Source of the DNA: Whitmania pigra
Lineage: Eukaryota; Annelida; Clitellata; Hirudinida; Haemopidae
Length of the DNA stretch: 64,000 nt
Direction: 5' to 3'
Assembly (NCBI GenBank): GCA_021613335.1
Contig: JAJTWR010000431.1
Coordinates: forward strand, 1,116,001-1,180,000
Below, piece after piece: positions 17,066 to 26,299 of this stretch (position 1 is the first letter of the stretch; each line of letters opens with the position of its first letter). Below the pieces are notes generated by a model. The model was not told the origin of the DNA. It searched no databases and worked only from the letters and a program-made list of their open reading frames with translations. The position numbers and the translations under genes were made by a program.

Positions 17066-18844
17066 CTACCGCAAGCGCACCTCGCTTGGGGAGTCGTGTG
17101 TACCGAAGAGCTCGTTGCGGAGCTTTTCGGCGCGGCGGCGCTCCCAGGGCGACTCGGACAGCACCGCGATGATGGACAAATAGCGCAGCGCAGTCTCCGG
17201 GGAGCTGGCCCGCAGCTTCGCGGCATAGGCTCGCGCAGTGCGCAGGAGATCGGCGCGGAGCGTCGCATCGGGGAGCTGCGCATCGTCGACATACGCGATG
17301 ACACACCGCCAGAGGCGCAGCGCTGCGATTGGGTCATCCGCGAGCATCGCCCGGAGGGTCGGCGCATAGTCCTCGCCCGCGAGGAGTGGCGTCTTCGCCC
17401 CCGGGCACCGCGGGTCATCGTCGAGGGTGAGTCCGGTCATGATGGCGCTGCCCCATCCCCAGCCTTGGAAGAAGTGCGCTCGCAATTCCGGCGTCGATAG
17501 CCCCGCCGAGGGGCCATGCGCATCGAGCATCTCCGGTGGACCCTCGTTGAGAAGATAGTCGGTGATGACCGCGCGCCCTTGGGCGCGAGCGATGGCGTAG
17601 TCGCCCAGGCCCGCGACGTCGATCAGCTCCCCCTCCTGCAAGAGGAGCCCCGAGGCACCGATGTCGGGGAAGCCCATCAACGGACGGCGCACGCCCAAGG
17701 CAAAAACCTGCCGCAGCCAGGGCTCAAACTGCGAGCGAATGAAGACCGCCGGAAGGTCTGGAGTCGCTTTCAACTCTCGGTGGCGCGGGTACTGGCGGAC
17801 GCTGCCGACGAGCATCACCGCGAGAGCGAGAGCCGGGAGTGCAAACGCGAGTCTCGGAGCCTTCTGCCGAGCGCAGGCGAAACCCGCCGGGAGCACGAGG
17901 AACGGCGCTGCTACCGTGAGGAAGCGCCACTCCGTCATCCAGTCGCCCTTCGCGACGGCGGTGAACACGAACGGCCAGCCAGCGGCGATGGTCAACGCTG
18001 CCGGGAGTCGGCGCTCCCCTTGCCACAGGAGCGCCAGGGTCCCAAGTCCAAAGGCCGTAAGGAGCGGCCAGTGGTGGTAGGCGTAGGAACCGACGTACCG
18101 GGCGTAGTGAAAATCCAAATGCAGCTTCGCGTAGTAGGTGTTGGGCAAGAGCGACGCGAAGTACGCCCAGCGAAAAGCGAGCAGCGCCCCGAGGGTGAGT
18201 ACTCCGCCGAGGAACGCGCGCTTCAGCGGCGCGAGCCGCCCGAAGGAGAGTATCGGCGCCGCCCAGACGAGGAACAACAGCGCTGCTTCCGGCGTGAGTT
18301 CCGGCCGTATGAGTAACGTCGCGCCGAGTGCCGCACCTTTTCCAAAGCTCCACTCCGGCCCGGAGAGCGCAAACGTGAGCAAGGCCGCGAGGGTGAGGAG
18401 ATGGAGTCCGACCTCCATGCCGGTGCCGACCCAGAACGCGAAGCTGGGAAACCCGCACACAAGGCAGAGCGCGAGCGACGCAAAGGGACCAGCCCCGCGC
18501 CTGAAGGCGAGCCACACGAGCCACGCGAAGGCGAGCACCGCCGCAGCCGTGCCGGACCACTTGGCGAAGGCGAGCGGGTCCACGGGCAGATGCGCTGAGA
18601 GTCCGGTCCAGAGTGTCCAGAGCGGGCTTGTGAAACCTTCGACAATCTGCGAGCGCGGCGTCAGCCGCGAACCGAAGCCTCGCCAGATGTTCTGCCCGTA
18701 GGCGATGCTGATGGCGGCATCGTCGATGGTCGGCAGCGCGAGCCACCACACCTGCGCGGTGAGGAGCAGGCCCGGCAGCAGTGTCCACGGGAGCCAAGAC
18801 CAGCGCGGTTTCGGCGGAGGGTCGAACCACCGAAGCGTGTTCAT
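17066..18844 (-). CDS. Multi-pass GT-C-like membrane protein (putative glycosyltransferase)
   Basis: The 592-residue protein has about ten membrane helices in its first ~390 residues, then a ~200-residue soluble C-terminal domain. The first loop holds T-I-D-D-A-A-I-S-I-A-Y-G-Q-N and, further on, V-E-G-F-T-S-P-L-W-T. This matches the D-D...V-E-G-[YF]-[ST]-x-x-L-W pattern of lipid-linked-sugar-dependent GT-C membrane transferases (ArnT/AftB-like). The acidic pair would be catalytic. Donor and acceptor are unknown. The ATG at 18844 has a GAAGGGG site upstream and follows the conserved hypothetical by 7 nt. Confidence 0.65.
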   Translation of the reverse strand: MNTLRWFDPPPKPRWSWLPWTLLPGLLLTAQVWWLALPTIDDAAISIAYGQNIWRGFGSRLTPRSQIVEGFTSPLWTLWTGLSAHLPVDPLAFAKWSGTAAAVLAFAWLVWLAFRRGAGPFASLALCLVCGFPSFAFWVGTGMEVGLHLLTLAALLTFALSGPEWSFGKGAALGATLLIRPELTPEAALLFLVWAAPILSFGRLAPLKRAFLGGVLTLGALLAFRWAYFASLLPNTYYAKLHLDFHYARYVGSYAYHHWPLLTAFGLGTLALLWQGERRLPAALTIAAGWPFVFTAVAKGDWMTEWRFLTVAAPFLVLPAGFACARQKAPRLAFALPALALAVMLVGSVRQYPRHRELKATPDLPAVFIRSQFEPWLRQVFALGVRRPLMGFPDIGASGLLLQEGELIDVAGLGDYAIARAQGRAVITDYLLNEGPPEMLDAHGPSAGLSTPELRAHFFQGWGWGSAIMTGLTLDDDPRCPGAKTPLLAGEDYAPTLRAMLADDPIAALRLWRCVIAYVDDAQLPDATLRADLLRTARAYAAKLRASSPETALRYLSIIAVLSESPWERRRAEKLRNELFGTHDSPSEVRLR

Positions 18845-18851
18845 TGCCCCT

Positions 18852-19376
18852 TCAACCTTTGCGTTCTCCCTCCGAGGCCAGATACCGGAGGATGATTTCG
18901 TCGAGGCTCGCTTCGTCGGCAGGGAGCGGAGCGACGCCGTAATCTGGTCGCCCGGCCGTCCCGTTGTGGGGTGCCGTCGGCACCGGATTGGGGATGTCCG
19001 CATCCACGAGGTCGACGAGCGGCAGCGGCATCGTCTGGTCTTGGAGTTGCAGGGGCTCGGAGACAATCTCTCCCGGTTGGTAGCTTGGGGCGTCGGCGAC
19101 GCTCTTCTCGAAGGCACCGGCGACGAGGGAGCGCAGCATCTCCTTGTGCTGATCCTCCATCATCTCCCGCACTCGCTGGCTGAGGTTGGGATCAGCGAGG
19201 AACGACTCGTAGGAAGACTTCTTGGTGGCGAGGATGTTTCCGCCGACGAACAAGTGGGTGATGACGAGGGGGTTGCCTACGCCCGAGTCCTCTGTCTGGA
19301 CATGGTAGACCTTCCCCTTCCGGTTGACGTTGTGGTTGAAGCCGATAGCGGCTTTATGGAAGGGCTTCTTCGTCAT
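18852..19376 (-). CDS. Conserved hypothetical protein (myxobacterial type)
   Basis: The 174-residue soluble protein has a conserved N-terminal block: G-F-N-H-N-V, then Y-H-V-Q-T-E-D-S-G, then V-I-T-H-L-F-V-G-G-N-I-L-A-T-K-K. An acidic, Pro-containing C-terminal half follows. I associate this N-terminal block with uncharacterised proteins of myxobacteria and related Deltaproteobacteria, from memory rather than a search. There is no signal peptide or membrane segment. It sits 53 nt downstream of dnaJ and 7 nt upstream of the GT-C-like gene. Function unknown. Confidence 0.75.
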   Translation of the reverse strand: MTKKPFHKAAIGFNHNVNRKGKVYHVQTEDSGVGNPLVITHLFVGGNILATKKSSYESFLADPNLSQRVREMMEDQHKEMLRSLVAGAFEKSVADAPSYQPGEIVSEPLQLQDQTMPLPLVDLVDADIPNPVPTAPHNGTAGRPDYGVAPLPADEASLDEIILRYLASEGERKG

Positions 19377-19429
19377 TCAGAGTCAGCGTCGCCCGAGGGA
19401 GAGGACTGTAATTCCAGAGTGTACGACTC

Positions 19430-20509
19430 TTATTGAAAGAGTGCTTTGACCTTCTCAAGAAAACCCTTGGTGCGAGGATACATCGTCTGACCGGACTCCG
19501 CCTCTAACTGGAGGAGAAGTTCTTTTTGCGTGGCGGAAAGATTTTGCGGAGTCTCGACGACTACCCGCACGTGCAGGTCGCCGCGACCGCGTCCGCGGAT
19601 GAAGGGAACTCCTTTCCCCGACAACTTGAAAACCCGGCCTGATTGGGTGCCCGCGGGGATATCGAGGGTGTCCTTGCCCTCCAGGGTCGGAACCTCAATC
19701 TCTGCCCCGAGCGCCGCTTGGGTGAAGGAGATATGCGCCTCGCAGAGCAATTCGGTGTCTTCCCGGTGGAAGAGCGGGTGCTCCTTGGCGTGGATAACCA
19801 CATAGAGGTCCCCGGGGATGCCGTTGTTCGGCCCCGGTTCGCCGCCGCCGGGAACCCGCACTTTGGTGCCGGTCCCGACACCTGCGGGGATTTTCACTTT
19901 TATCTCTACAGTCGAATTCTTGAGCCCTTCGCCCCGGCAGGAGCGACAAGGGTCGCTGATAATTTGGCCGGTACCGGAACAACGGGAGCAGGTGCGCGCG
20001 ACGGCGAAGAAGCCTTGGCTGAAGCGCAACTCGCCAGTCCCCCCGCAGGCCTGGCAGGGCTGGCGCTTCTTGGACTTGGAGCCAGTGCCCTCGCAATCTT
20101 CGCAGCGCACTGGACGCTGGAGGGTGATGGGGACTTCGGCACCGAACACCGCCTGCTCAAAGGTGAGTTCGAGGTCGTAGCGGAGGTCCGCACCCTTCAT
20201 CACGGTCGTACCGCGTCGCCCCCCGCCAAAGAGGTCTCCAAAGAGTTCCGAGAAGATGTCCCCGACGTTCGGGATGTTCACTCCATCGACGCCGCTATGG
20301 CCAAATTGATCGTAGCGTTGCCGCCGCGCTGGGTCGGAAAGCACCTCGTAGGCTTCGGCGATTTCTTTGAAGCGCTCTTCCGCATCGGGAGAAGAATTGC
20401 GGTCAGGGTGGTAGTCCATCGCCGCCTTGCGAAAGGCGCGCTTCAACTCGCCAGCATCGACGCCAGGCGAAACCCCGAGTACGTCGTAGTAATCCCGTTT
20501 TTGAACCAT
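19430..20509 (-). CDS. dnaJ: Chaperone DnaJ (type I Hsp40)
   Basis: The 359-residue protein has the full type I layout. The J domain has H-P-D at ~33-35, followed by a Gly/Phe-rich linker. Four zinc-binding C-x2-C-x-G-x-G repeats follow (CEDCEGTG, CQACGGTG, CSRCSGTG, CRSCRGEG), then the C-terminal substrate-binding domains. It stimulates DnaK ATPase and delivers unfolded proteins. The ATG at 20509 (M-V-Q-K-R-D-Y-Y) is the family-like start; eight extra codons upstream are possible. It diverges from the ABC exporter gene with only 57 bp between starts. dnaK and grpE are not in the window. Confidence 0.95.
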   Translation of the reverse strand: MVQKRDYYDVLGVSPGVDAGELKRAFRKAAMDYHPDRNSSPDAEERFKEIAEAYEVLSDPARRQRYDQFGHSGVDGVNIPNVGDIFSELFGDLFGGGRRGTTVMKGADLRYDLELTFEQAVFGAEVPITLQRPVRCEDCEGTGSKSKKRQPCQACGGTGELRFSQGFFAVARTCSRCSGTGQIISDPCRSCRGEGLKNSTVEIKVKIPAGVGTGTKVRVPGGGEPGPNNGIPGDLYVVIHAKEHPLFHREDTELLCEAHISFTQAALGAEIEVPTLEGKDTLDIPAGTQSGRVFKLSGKGVPFIRGRGRGDLHVRVVVETPQNLSATQKELLLQLEAESGQTMYPRTKGFLEKVKALFQ

Positions 20510-20566
20510 GAGGATTCTCGCTCTATAACCCAATCTTTGCCCTCGGCAATTCCCACCTGACGAACC

Positions 20567-22345
20567 ATGAAGGCCCCTAACCTGTGGCGTCGACTCGCTG
20601 CGCTGATGCGCCCGGAGTGGCCGAGCCTGCTTTTGGGCTTGGGCGCTTCGGTCGTCACCGGTGTGGCGACCGCCGGATGGGCCTCGCTCTTAGGTCCGCT
20701 TTTGGCGTCGATGATGACCCAAAAGCCTTTCCAATGGGGGCCTTGGAGTTTTGACGCAAGCTCGCTGCTCACCAGCATTCCACCGCTCATCCTCGCCCTC
20801 GGAATTTTGAAGGCGCTCGGAGGGTGGGTCAATGCCAACGCGGTCACCCGGGTAGCCCAGTCGGTGCTGCAGCGATTGCGCACCGCGCTGCAGAGCAAGC
20901 TGTTGCAGCTTCCTCCGGCGTGGCATGCGGAGCGTCACACCGGCGAGCTGCTCGCCCACGCCACCTCCGACGTGGCCCAGGTGGAGCTCGTCGCGGGCGG
21001 GGCACTCGTCGCTGCGACCCGCGACGTACTGATGGTGGTGAGCCTCCTCGTCGTCGGGTTTCGCGCCGATTGGAAACTCTTCCTCATTTTCCTCGTCGCC
21101 ATCCCCAGCATCATCCTGCCGGTAGCGTCCTTCGGACGCGCGGTGCGCCGCACGGCGCGGCAAGCGCTCGTCCGCATGGGCAGCCTCACCACCTTGGCGG
21201 CGGAGCAGCTCCAGGCGCTGCCCGTGGTCCAGTCCCTCGGAGCTGGCGAGGCGGTCCTCCAGCGCTTCGACCACGAGCAGCGGGAGTTGAAGGACATCAC
21301 CAAGCGCTCCCTCGCTATTCGCGGGGCGTACTCACCGACGGTGGAACTCATCGCCGCTTGTGGCGTGGCGGCGGCACTCTTTTACGGTGCCCGCGCCGTC
21401 GGACGCGAGCCAGCGCTCGCCGAACACTTGGTCACGTTCCTCGCGGCGACACTGCTCCTCTACCAACCGCTCAAGAACCTCTCCAACACCGCCGCAGAAG
21501 CTTCTCGCGCCGGTGCGGCGCTTCTGCGGCTCTTCGAATTGCTCGACACGCCGGTGCCGCCCTCGCCGCGCCGCTCCTGCCCGCCGCTCACGCGCGCCCT
21601 CGCCTTCGAAGAAGTCTCCCTCGTGTACCCCGACGGCCGCCGCGCGCTCGACAGGGTGAGCTTCGAGGTTCGCGCCGGAAGCACCGTGGCTATCGTCGGC
21701 TCCTCTGGCGCCGGAAAGACGAGCCTCTTCACCTTGCTCCTCGGCTTCGCAGCGCCGAGCGGCGGTCGCATCCTCTGGGACGGCCAGTCCCTCGAAAACT
21801 ATTCGCTGCCCTCCCGTCGCAGTCAGCTCGCGTGGATGCCGCAGGAGCCGGTGCCGCTTGCCGGTACGCTCCGGGAAAATCTCCTCCTCGGCCAACCGAC
21901 GGCGAGTGAAGCGCCGCTCTGGGCGGCACTGGAGCGCGCGCAACTCGCGGAGCTCGTCCGAGCGCGGAGCCTCGATGACCAGGTCGGCGAGCGAGGGCTG
22001 CGGCTCTCCGGCGGAGAGCGGCAACGGCTCGCACTGGCACGGGCGCTGCTCTGCCCGTCGTCGATACTGCTCCTCGATGAGCCCACGCGCTCCCTCGACG
22101 TGCGCACCGAGCGCGCCGTCCAAGAGGGCCTTCGCGAACTCTCCCAGGGACAGACGGTGCTGCTCATCGCCCACCGGCTCTCGACCGTGCGGCTCGCGGA
22201 AAACATCGTTGTGCTCTCGCAGGGCCAAGTCGTCGAACAAGGCAACCACGAGGCGCTCCTCACCCGCGGGGGCCACTACGCGAAGCTGTGCGCCCACGAG
22301 CTCGCCGCGCCGAGCGAACTGCCCGGAGGCGCCGATGCTCGCTAA
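20567..22345 (+). CDS. MsbA-like ABC exporter (fused permease-ATPase)
   Basis: The 592-residue half-transporter has an N-terminal six-helix exporter domain (about 15-310). Its ATPase domain has Walker A G-S-S-G-A-G-K-T near 380, the signature L-S-G-G-E-R-Q-R, Walker B I-L-L-L-D-E-P-T and the H-loop A-H-R-L-S. It would dimerise and move a lipid or other amphipathic substrate out of the cytoplasm. It overlaps the following PLD gene by 11 bp, which hints at a lipid-related role. Many ABC exporters share this architecture, so 'MsbA' is not assigned as a name. Confidence 0.9.
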   Translation: MKAPNLWRRLAALMRPEWPSLLLGLGASVVTGVATAGWASLLGPLLASMMTQKPFQWGPWSFDASSLLTSIPPLILALGILKALGGWVNANAVTRVAQSVLQRLRTALQSKLLQLPPAWHAERHTGELLAHATSDVAQVELVAGGALVAATRDVLMVVSLLVVGFRADWKLFLIFLVAIPSIILPVASFGRAVRRTARQALVRMGSLTTLAAEQLQALPVVQSLGAGEAVLQRFDHEQRELKDITKRSLAIRGAYSPTVELIAACGVAAALFYGARAVGREPALAEHLVTFLAATLLLYQPLKNLSNTAAEASRAGAALLRLFELLDTPVPPSPRRSCPPLTRALAFEEVSLVYPDGRRALDRVSFEVRAGSTVAIVGSSGAGKTSLFTLLLGFAAPSGGRILWDGQSLENYSLPSRRSQLAWMPQEPVPLAGTLRENLLLGQPTASEAPLWAALERAQLAELVRARSLDDQVGERGLRLSGGERQRLALARALLCPSSILLLDEPTRSLDVRTERAVQEGLRELSQGQTVLLIAHRLSTVRLAENIVVLSQGQVVEQGNHEALLTRGGHYAKLCAHELAAPSELPGGADAR

Positions 22346-23477
22346 GTCTCCCCGCACGCCATTTTGGGAAACCATCGTCGGTCCGAACGAGGTGTCGCTG
22401 CTGAAAGACGGCGCCCAAGCCTACCCGGCGATGCTCGACGCCATCTCCTCGGCGAAGCAAACCATCTGCTTTGAGTCGTACATCATCCTCGACGACTTGA
22501 CCGGGCTGCACTTCTTGAAAGCCCTGATGCAGCGGGCGCGAGAAGGCGTCGAGACGCTCTTGTCCTTTGATTCCCTGTCGACGGAACTTGCGACCGAGAC
22601 CCGTGCGCGGCTCACCGCGGCGGGGGTGAAGGTGCTGCCCTTCGAGCCGCTCGGCTTCTTCCAGATTTTCCGGCGGCTCGCGCGGCGGAATCACCGCAAG
22701 TCGCTCGTCGTCGACGGCGAGGTGGCCTTCACCGGCGGGCTCAACATCAGCGACGACTACGCGGCGCGGGAAGACGGCGGTCGGGGATGGCGCGACACGC
22801 ACGTGCGCGTGCGCGGCCCGGCAGCGGTGGAACTCGAACGGCTCTTCCTCGAAACCTGGAGGCGCCACGGCGGGCCAGAGTTCGACGAGCGTCGCTTCGC
22901 CCGCCCGCCGGTGCCGTCGTTCCACGGCGTGCGCTTCCTCTCCAACGAGTTTTTCCCCGGGCGGCGCGACGTGCGCCGGGCGTATACCCGCGCCATCACC
23001 AGCGCCCGGAAGTCTATCCTCCTCACCCACGCTTACTTCGTGCCCCCGGTGCGCATCCTCCGCCTGCTGCTCCGCGCTGCGCGGCGCGGGGTGCGGGTGG
23101 CGCTGATTGTGGCCGAGGCCACGGATATCCCGTTTCCGCTCTTCGCCACCCGCGGGCTCTACCGCCGCCTCCTCGCCGCCGGCATCGAGGTGTACGAGTG
23201 GCACGGCAGCGCCGAGGGCGACCCGCGGGTGCTGCACGCGAAGACGGCGGTCATCGACAGCTCCTGGTCGACCATCGGCAGCTCGAACTTCGACGCGCTC
23301 TCGTTCCGCGAAAACTTAGAGGTCAACGCAGTGTTCCGCGACCCGAGCGTCGCCGCCGGGCTCGAAGCGCTCTTCACCGAGGACTTGCTCCAATGCCGCC
23401 GGGTGACGGTGCCGGCCTTGGGTCCCATCCGCCGAGCACTTGCGAGCTTGGCGCTGCGCCTGCGACGCTGGCTTTGA
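22335..23477 (+). CDS. Cardiolipin-synthase-like phospholipase D protein
   Basis: The 380-residue protein has two HKD catalytic motifs: H120-x-K-x4-D followed by G-G-L-N, and H301-x-K-x4-D followed by G-S-S-N-F-D. The two histidines act together in phosphatidyl transfer. This matches the cardiolipin synthase / ClsB class, which joins phospholipid headgroups at the inner membrane, although there is no strong N-terminal membrane anchor. The start is ATG 22335, 11 bp inside the ABC gene, with GGAGG upstream. thiL follows after 2 nt. Confidence 0.85.
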   Translation: MLAKSPRTPFWETIVGPNEVSLLKDGAQAYPAMLDAISSAKQTICFESYIILDDLTGLHFLKALMQRAREGVETLLSFDSLSTELATETRARLTAAGVKVLPFEPLGFFQIFRRLARRNHRKSLVVDGEVAFTGGLNISDDYAAREDGGRGWRDTHVRVRGPAAVELERLFLETWRRHGGPEFDERRFARPPVPSFHGVRFLSNEFFPGRRDVRRAYTRAITSARKSILLTHAYFVPPVRILRLLLRAARRGVRVALIVAEATDIPFPLFATRGLYRRLLAAGIEVYEWHGSAEGDPRVLHAKTAVIDSSWSTIGSSNFDALSFRENLEVNAVFRDPSVAAGLEALFTEDLLQCRRVTVPALGPIRRALASLALRLRRWL

Positions 23478-23479
23478 AT

Positions 23480-24403
23480 ATGGACGAATTCGCGCTCATC
23501 CACTGCTTCACGAAGCCCTTCCGGCCCCCGGCCTCGCCGCACGGCCCCGGCGACGACGGCGCGCTTCTTCCACAGCTTCGCCACGGCGTCGTCACCACCG
23601 ACACCTTGCGGGAGGGAGTCCATTTTCGGCGCAGCACATTTTCCCTCGCCGACATCGGACACAAGGCGCTGGCGGTGAACCTCTCCGACCTCGCGGCGAT
23701 GGGCGCTCAACCCCGCGGCTTCGTCTGCGCCCTGGAGTTTCCGCAGTCCTTCGGAGCACCGGAACTCCGCGCGCTCGCGCGGGGCATGGCGGCGCTCGCC
23801 CGAAGTGCGAAAGCGCCGCTCCTCGGGGGAAACCTCTGCCGCGCCACGAAGCTCTCCATCACCATCACTGCCTTCGGTGAGGCCCCACGGCCGCTGTTGC
23901 GCAGCGGCGCCCGCCCGGGAGACCTCCTGTGCGTGTCCGGGCCGCTCGGCGACGCCGCCGCCGGACTCGAACTCCTCTCCTCCGGAGTCCGCCGCTCGAC
24001 GCTCGTCGCCGCCCAGCGTCGGCCCACCCCGGCACTCGCCTGGGCGAGCGTGGCTGCGCCGTACCTGTCGGCGGCGATGGACGTTTCGGACGGCCTCGTC
24101 CAGGATTTGGGCCACCTCTGCCGCGCTTCCAAACTCAGCGCCGAACTCGACCTCGAAGCGCTTCCGCTGTCCAAAGCCCTGCGCTCCTACGCCGGGAAGC
24201 GTGCGCTCGCCTTGGCGCTCGGCGGCGGGGAAGACTACGTGCTGCTCGCGACCGTCTCAATAGCTCGACGCTCGGCGCTCGTCGCTGCGCTCCGTCGTCG
24301 CGGCCTTGCCGCGCATTTCATCGGCAAGCTGCGCCGGGGCCCGCCGAAAGTCCTCCTGCCGAGCTGGGCACCGCCGGTGCGAGGGTTCAGTCACTTCGGT
24401 TGA
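23480..24403 (+). CDS. thiL: Thiamine-monophosphate kinase
   Basis: The 307-residue enzyme has the ThiL motif series: G-P-G-D-D-G-A-L-L, T-T-D-T-L-R-E-G-V-H-F, A-V-N-L-S-D-L-A-A-M-G, then M-D-V-S-D-G-L-V-Q-D-L and G-G-G-E-D-Y-V-L-L. It phosphorylates thiamine monophosphate to thiamine diphosphate, the cofactor of the transketolase encoded nearby. The usual G-G-D-T-T segment reads G-G-N-L-C here; the Asp-to-Asn change may be a lineage variant. The start ATG 23480 lies 2 nt after the PLD stop. Confidence 0.88.
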   Translation: MDEFALIHCFTKPFRPPASPHGPGDDGALLPQLRHGVVTTDTLREGVHFRRSTFSLADIGHKALAVNLSDLAAMGAQPRGFVCALEFPQSFGAPELRALARGMAALARSAKAPLLGGNLCRATKLSITITAFGEAPRPLLRSGARPGDLLCVSGPLGDAAAGLELLSSGVRRSTLVAAQRRPTPALAWASVAAPYLSAAMDVSDGLVQDLGHLCRASKLSAELDLEALPLSKALRSYAGKRALALALGGGEDYVLLATVSIARRSALVAALRRRGLAAHFIGKLRRGPPKVLLPSWAPPVRGFSHFG

Positions 24404-24409
24404 ACCGGG

Positions 24410-25105
24410 TTGGCGGGAGTTTTGCTTCCTCGGTTTCCCGTGCATACCTCCACACTCTCGACCGAACTCCTAGAGACGACCACCCGGCGCATCGCAAGCC
24501 TGGGCGTCGACTCACTCTCCGATCAACAGCTCATCGCCCTTGTCACCGGGCTCACCGATGAACCGCTCGTCGCGAAACTCGCTTCGAACGGACTGTTCGC
24601 ACTCGCGCAGGAACCGGCGGAGGTGCTGTCGTACTATTTCGAGCTCCCGGCGCAGGCGAGCGTCCGCTTGACGGCGGCGGTCGAACTCGGCCGCCGACTC
24701 CACCGGGCCAAGGCGCCGCAGACTCCGCTCTTGACCACCCCGGAAGCGATTGAAGCCTGGATTCGCCCCTACATCACCGCGTCGCGGCGCGAAGAATTCC
24801 ACATTCTCTGCTTCAACGCGCGCCAGCGGCTCATCCTTCATGCGCGCACAGCCATCGGCTCTTCGGATCAATGTCACGTGGACCCGCGAGAACTCCTCGC
24901 GCCGCCGATATTGTCCCGCGCGACCGGTGTCGCTCTCGTGCACAATCACCCTTCGGGCGAGTGCAAGCCGTCTTTCCATGACATTGAATTTACGTCACAG
25001 GTCCAACAGATTTGTGCGATGCTACAGGTGTGTTTTCTCGATCACATAATTATCGCTGGGGAGCATTACACCTCGCTTCGTGCACGCGGTTTCATTAAAC
25101 AGTGA
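24410..25105 (+). CDS. radC: RadC-family protein (JAB/MPN domain)
   Basis: The protein of up to 231 residues has the RadC arrangement. N-terminal helix-hairpin-helix-like sequence (L-S-D-Q-Q-L-I-A-L) precedes an MPN domain with E-E-F-H, D-P-R-E-L-L-A-P and H-N-H-P-S-G-x3-P-S-x2-D-x2-F-T. The H-x-H...D set is the JAMM metal site. Despite the name, a direct role in DNA repair is doubtful; the domain suggests metal-dependent peptidase or nuclease activity. The start is uncertain: TTG 24410 or GTG 24440, neither with a well-placed ribosome site. Confidence 0.85.
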   Translation: MAGVLLPRFPVHTSTLSTELLETTTRRIASLGVDSLSDQQLIALVTGLTDEPLVAKLASNGLFALAQEPAEVLSYYFELPAQASVRLTAAVELGRRLHRAKAPQTPLLTTPEAIEAWIRPYITASRREEFHILCFNARQRLILHARTAIGSSDQCHVDPRELLAPPILSRATGVALVHNHPSGECKPSFHDIEFTSQVQQICAMLQVCFLDHIIIAGEHYTSLRARGFIKQ

Positions 25106-25154
25106 TGCAATAATATTTCTCACTCATCTAATATTCTAGAGAAGAACAGGGAAC

Positions 25155-25841
25155 ATGGTTCTTGCTGCGTTTAATCTCGTCACCGTCCTACAAAGTGCTT
25201 CAACGATCGAGCTGCTGGTGCTCTTCGCACTTGCCGCCACGTCGGTCTACTCTTGGGCACTCATCGCCCTCAAATGGCGGCAACTCCGCCGCGGACAAAA
25301 AGCCTCCGCAGAGTTCATCGAAACCTTCTGGAATGCGTCGAGCTTCGAGAAGCTGTTCGAGAGCTCTAAGGACCTCGACCATGCGCCGGTAGCCCGGGTC
25401 TTTCGCGCGGGCTATGAAGAGCTCTCCAAGGTAGCGAATACCAGCACGTCTATCTCGGCGGTACGCTCCGGGATGAGCGGCATCGAGAACGTGCAACGAG
25501 CGCTCAATCGCGCCTCCCTCGCCGAACTCACCGAACTCGAATCCCACGTCGCCTTCCTCGGCACTGTCGGGAGCACCGCGCCGTTCGTCGGTCTCTTCGG
25601 CACAGTCATGGGCATCCTCGGCGCCTTCAACGAAATCGCCGCCCGCGGAAACGCCACCATCACCACCGTGGCCGGTCCCATCGGCAACGCGCTGCTCGCC
25701 ACGGCTGCCGGCCTCTTCGCGGCCATTCCCGCGGTCATCGCCTACAACTCGTTCGTCACCCGCATCAAAGTCATCGACGCGGACCTATCGACTTTCTCCA
25801 GCGACTTTCTCAACGTCGTGAAGAGGCACGTGCTCAAATGA
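25155..25841 (+). CDS. tolQ: TolQ/ExbB-type proton channel protein
   Basis: The 228-residue protein has three membrane helices: about 17-40, then a pair at ~132-160 and ~172-198. The conserved V-G-S-T-A-P-F-V-G-L-F-G-T-V-M-G-I and G-P-I-G-N-A-L-L-A-T-A-A-G-L motifs line the proton path. With TolR it uses the proton gradient to drive TolA across the envelope during division. ATG 25155 follows a CAGGGA site. It is the first gene of the tol set and follows radC by 49 AT-rich bases. Confidence 0.92.
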   Translation: MVLAAFNLVTVLQSASTIELLVLFALAATSVYSWALIALKWRQLRRGQKASAEFIETFWNASSFEKLFESSKDLDHAPVARVFRAGYEELSKVANTSTSISAVRSGMSGIENVQRALNRASLAELTELESHVAFLGTVGSTAPFVGLFGTVMGILGAFNEIAARGNATITTVAGPIGNALLATAAGLFAAIPAVIAYNSFVTRIKVIDADLSTFSSDFLNVVKRHVLK

Positions 25842-25873
25842 GCCGCCGATTCTCCGAAAGGAGGGACTAATTC

Positions 25874-26299
25874 ATGGGAATCGCCCGCGCGACTGGCCGT
25901 ACGACGATGAACGAAATCAACGTGACGCCGATGGTCGACGTCATGCTGGTGCTGCTCATCATCTTCATGGTGACTACTCCGCTCATCCAACAAGGCGTCG
26001 AAGTGAAGCTCCCCGACGCTTCGGCGACCCCGGTGGAAGGCGATGCGGAGAAGCTCGTTATCAGCATCGACGTCAATCGGAAAATCTTCATCGGCACCGC
26101 GCCGGTGGACTTCGACGACCTGGAGGTCAAACTCAAACTTAACGAGAAAGTGCAGCGCGACAAGGAAGTCTACCTCCAAGCCGACACCGCCATCCCCTAC
26201 GGCAGCGTCATGGCCGTGATGGCCGCAGCGCAACGGGCGGGCATCAAGAATATCGGAATGCTCACCGACCCGGCTTCGACCACCGGAAAAACTCCATGA
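25874..26299 (+). CDS. tolR: TolR/ExbD-type protein
   Basis: The 141-residue protein has a short cytoplasmic N-terminus (I-N-V-T-P-M-V-D-V-M-L-V-L-L-I-I-F-M-V) containing the membrane-embedded Asp essential for proton use. A periplasmic domain follows. It partners TolQ. A strong AAGGAGG site lies upstream of ATG 25874. Its end overlaps tolA by ATGA. Confidence 0.93.
   Translation: MGIARATGRTTMNEINVTPMVDVMLVLLIIFMVTTPLIQQGVEVKLPDASATPVEGDAEKLVISIDVNRKIFIGTAPVDFDDLEVKLKLNEKVQRDKEVYLQADTAIPYGSVMAVMAAAQRAGIKNIGMLTDPASTTGKTP

Noticed and set aside
21858..22334. In-frame extension of the PLD gene back into the ABC gene
   Set aside because: The extension is the shadow of the ABC ATPase domain; the PLD family start and ribosome site are at 22335.
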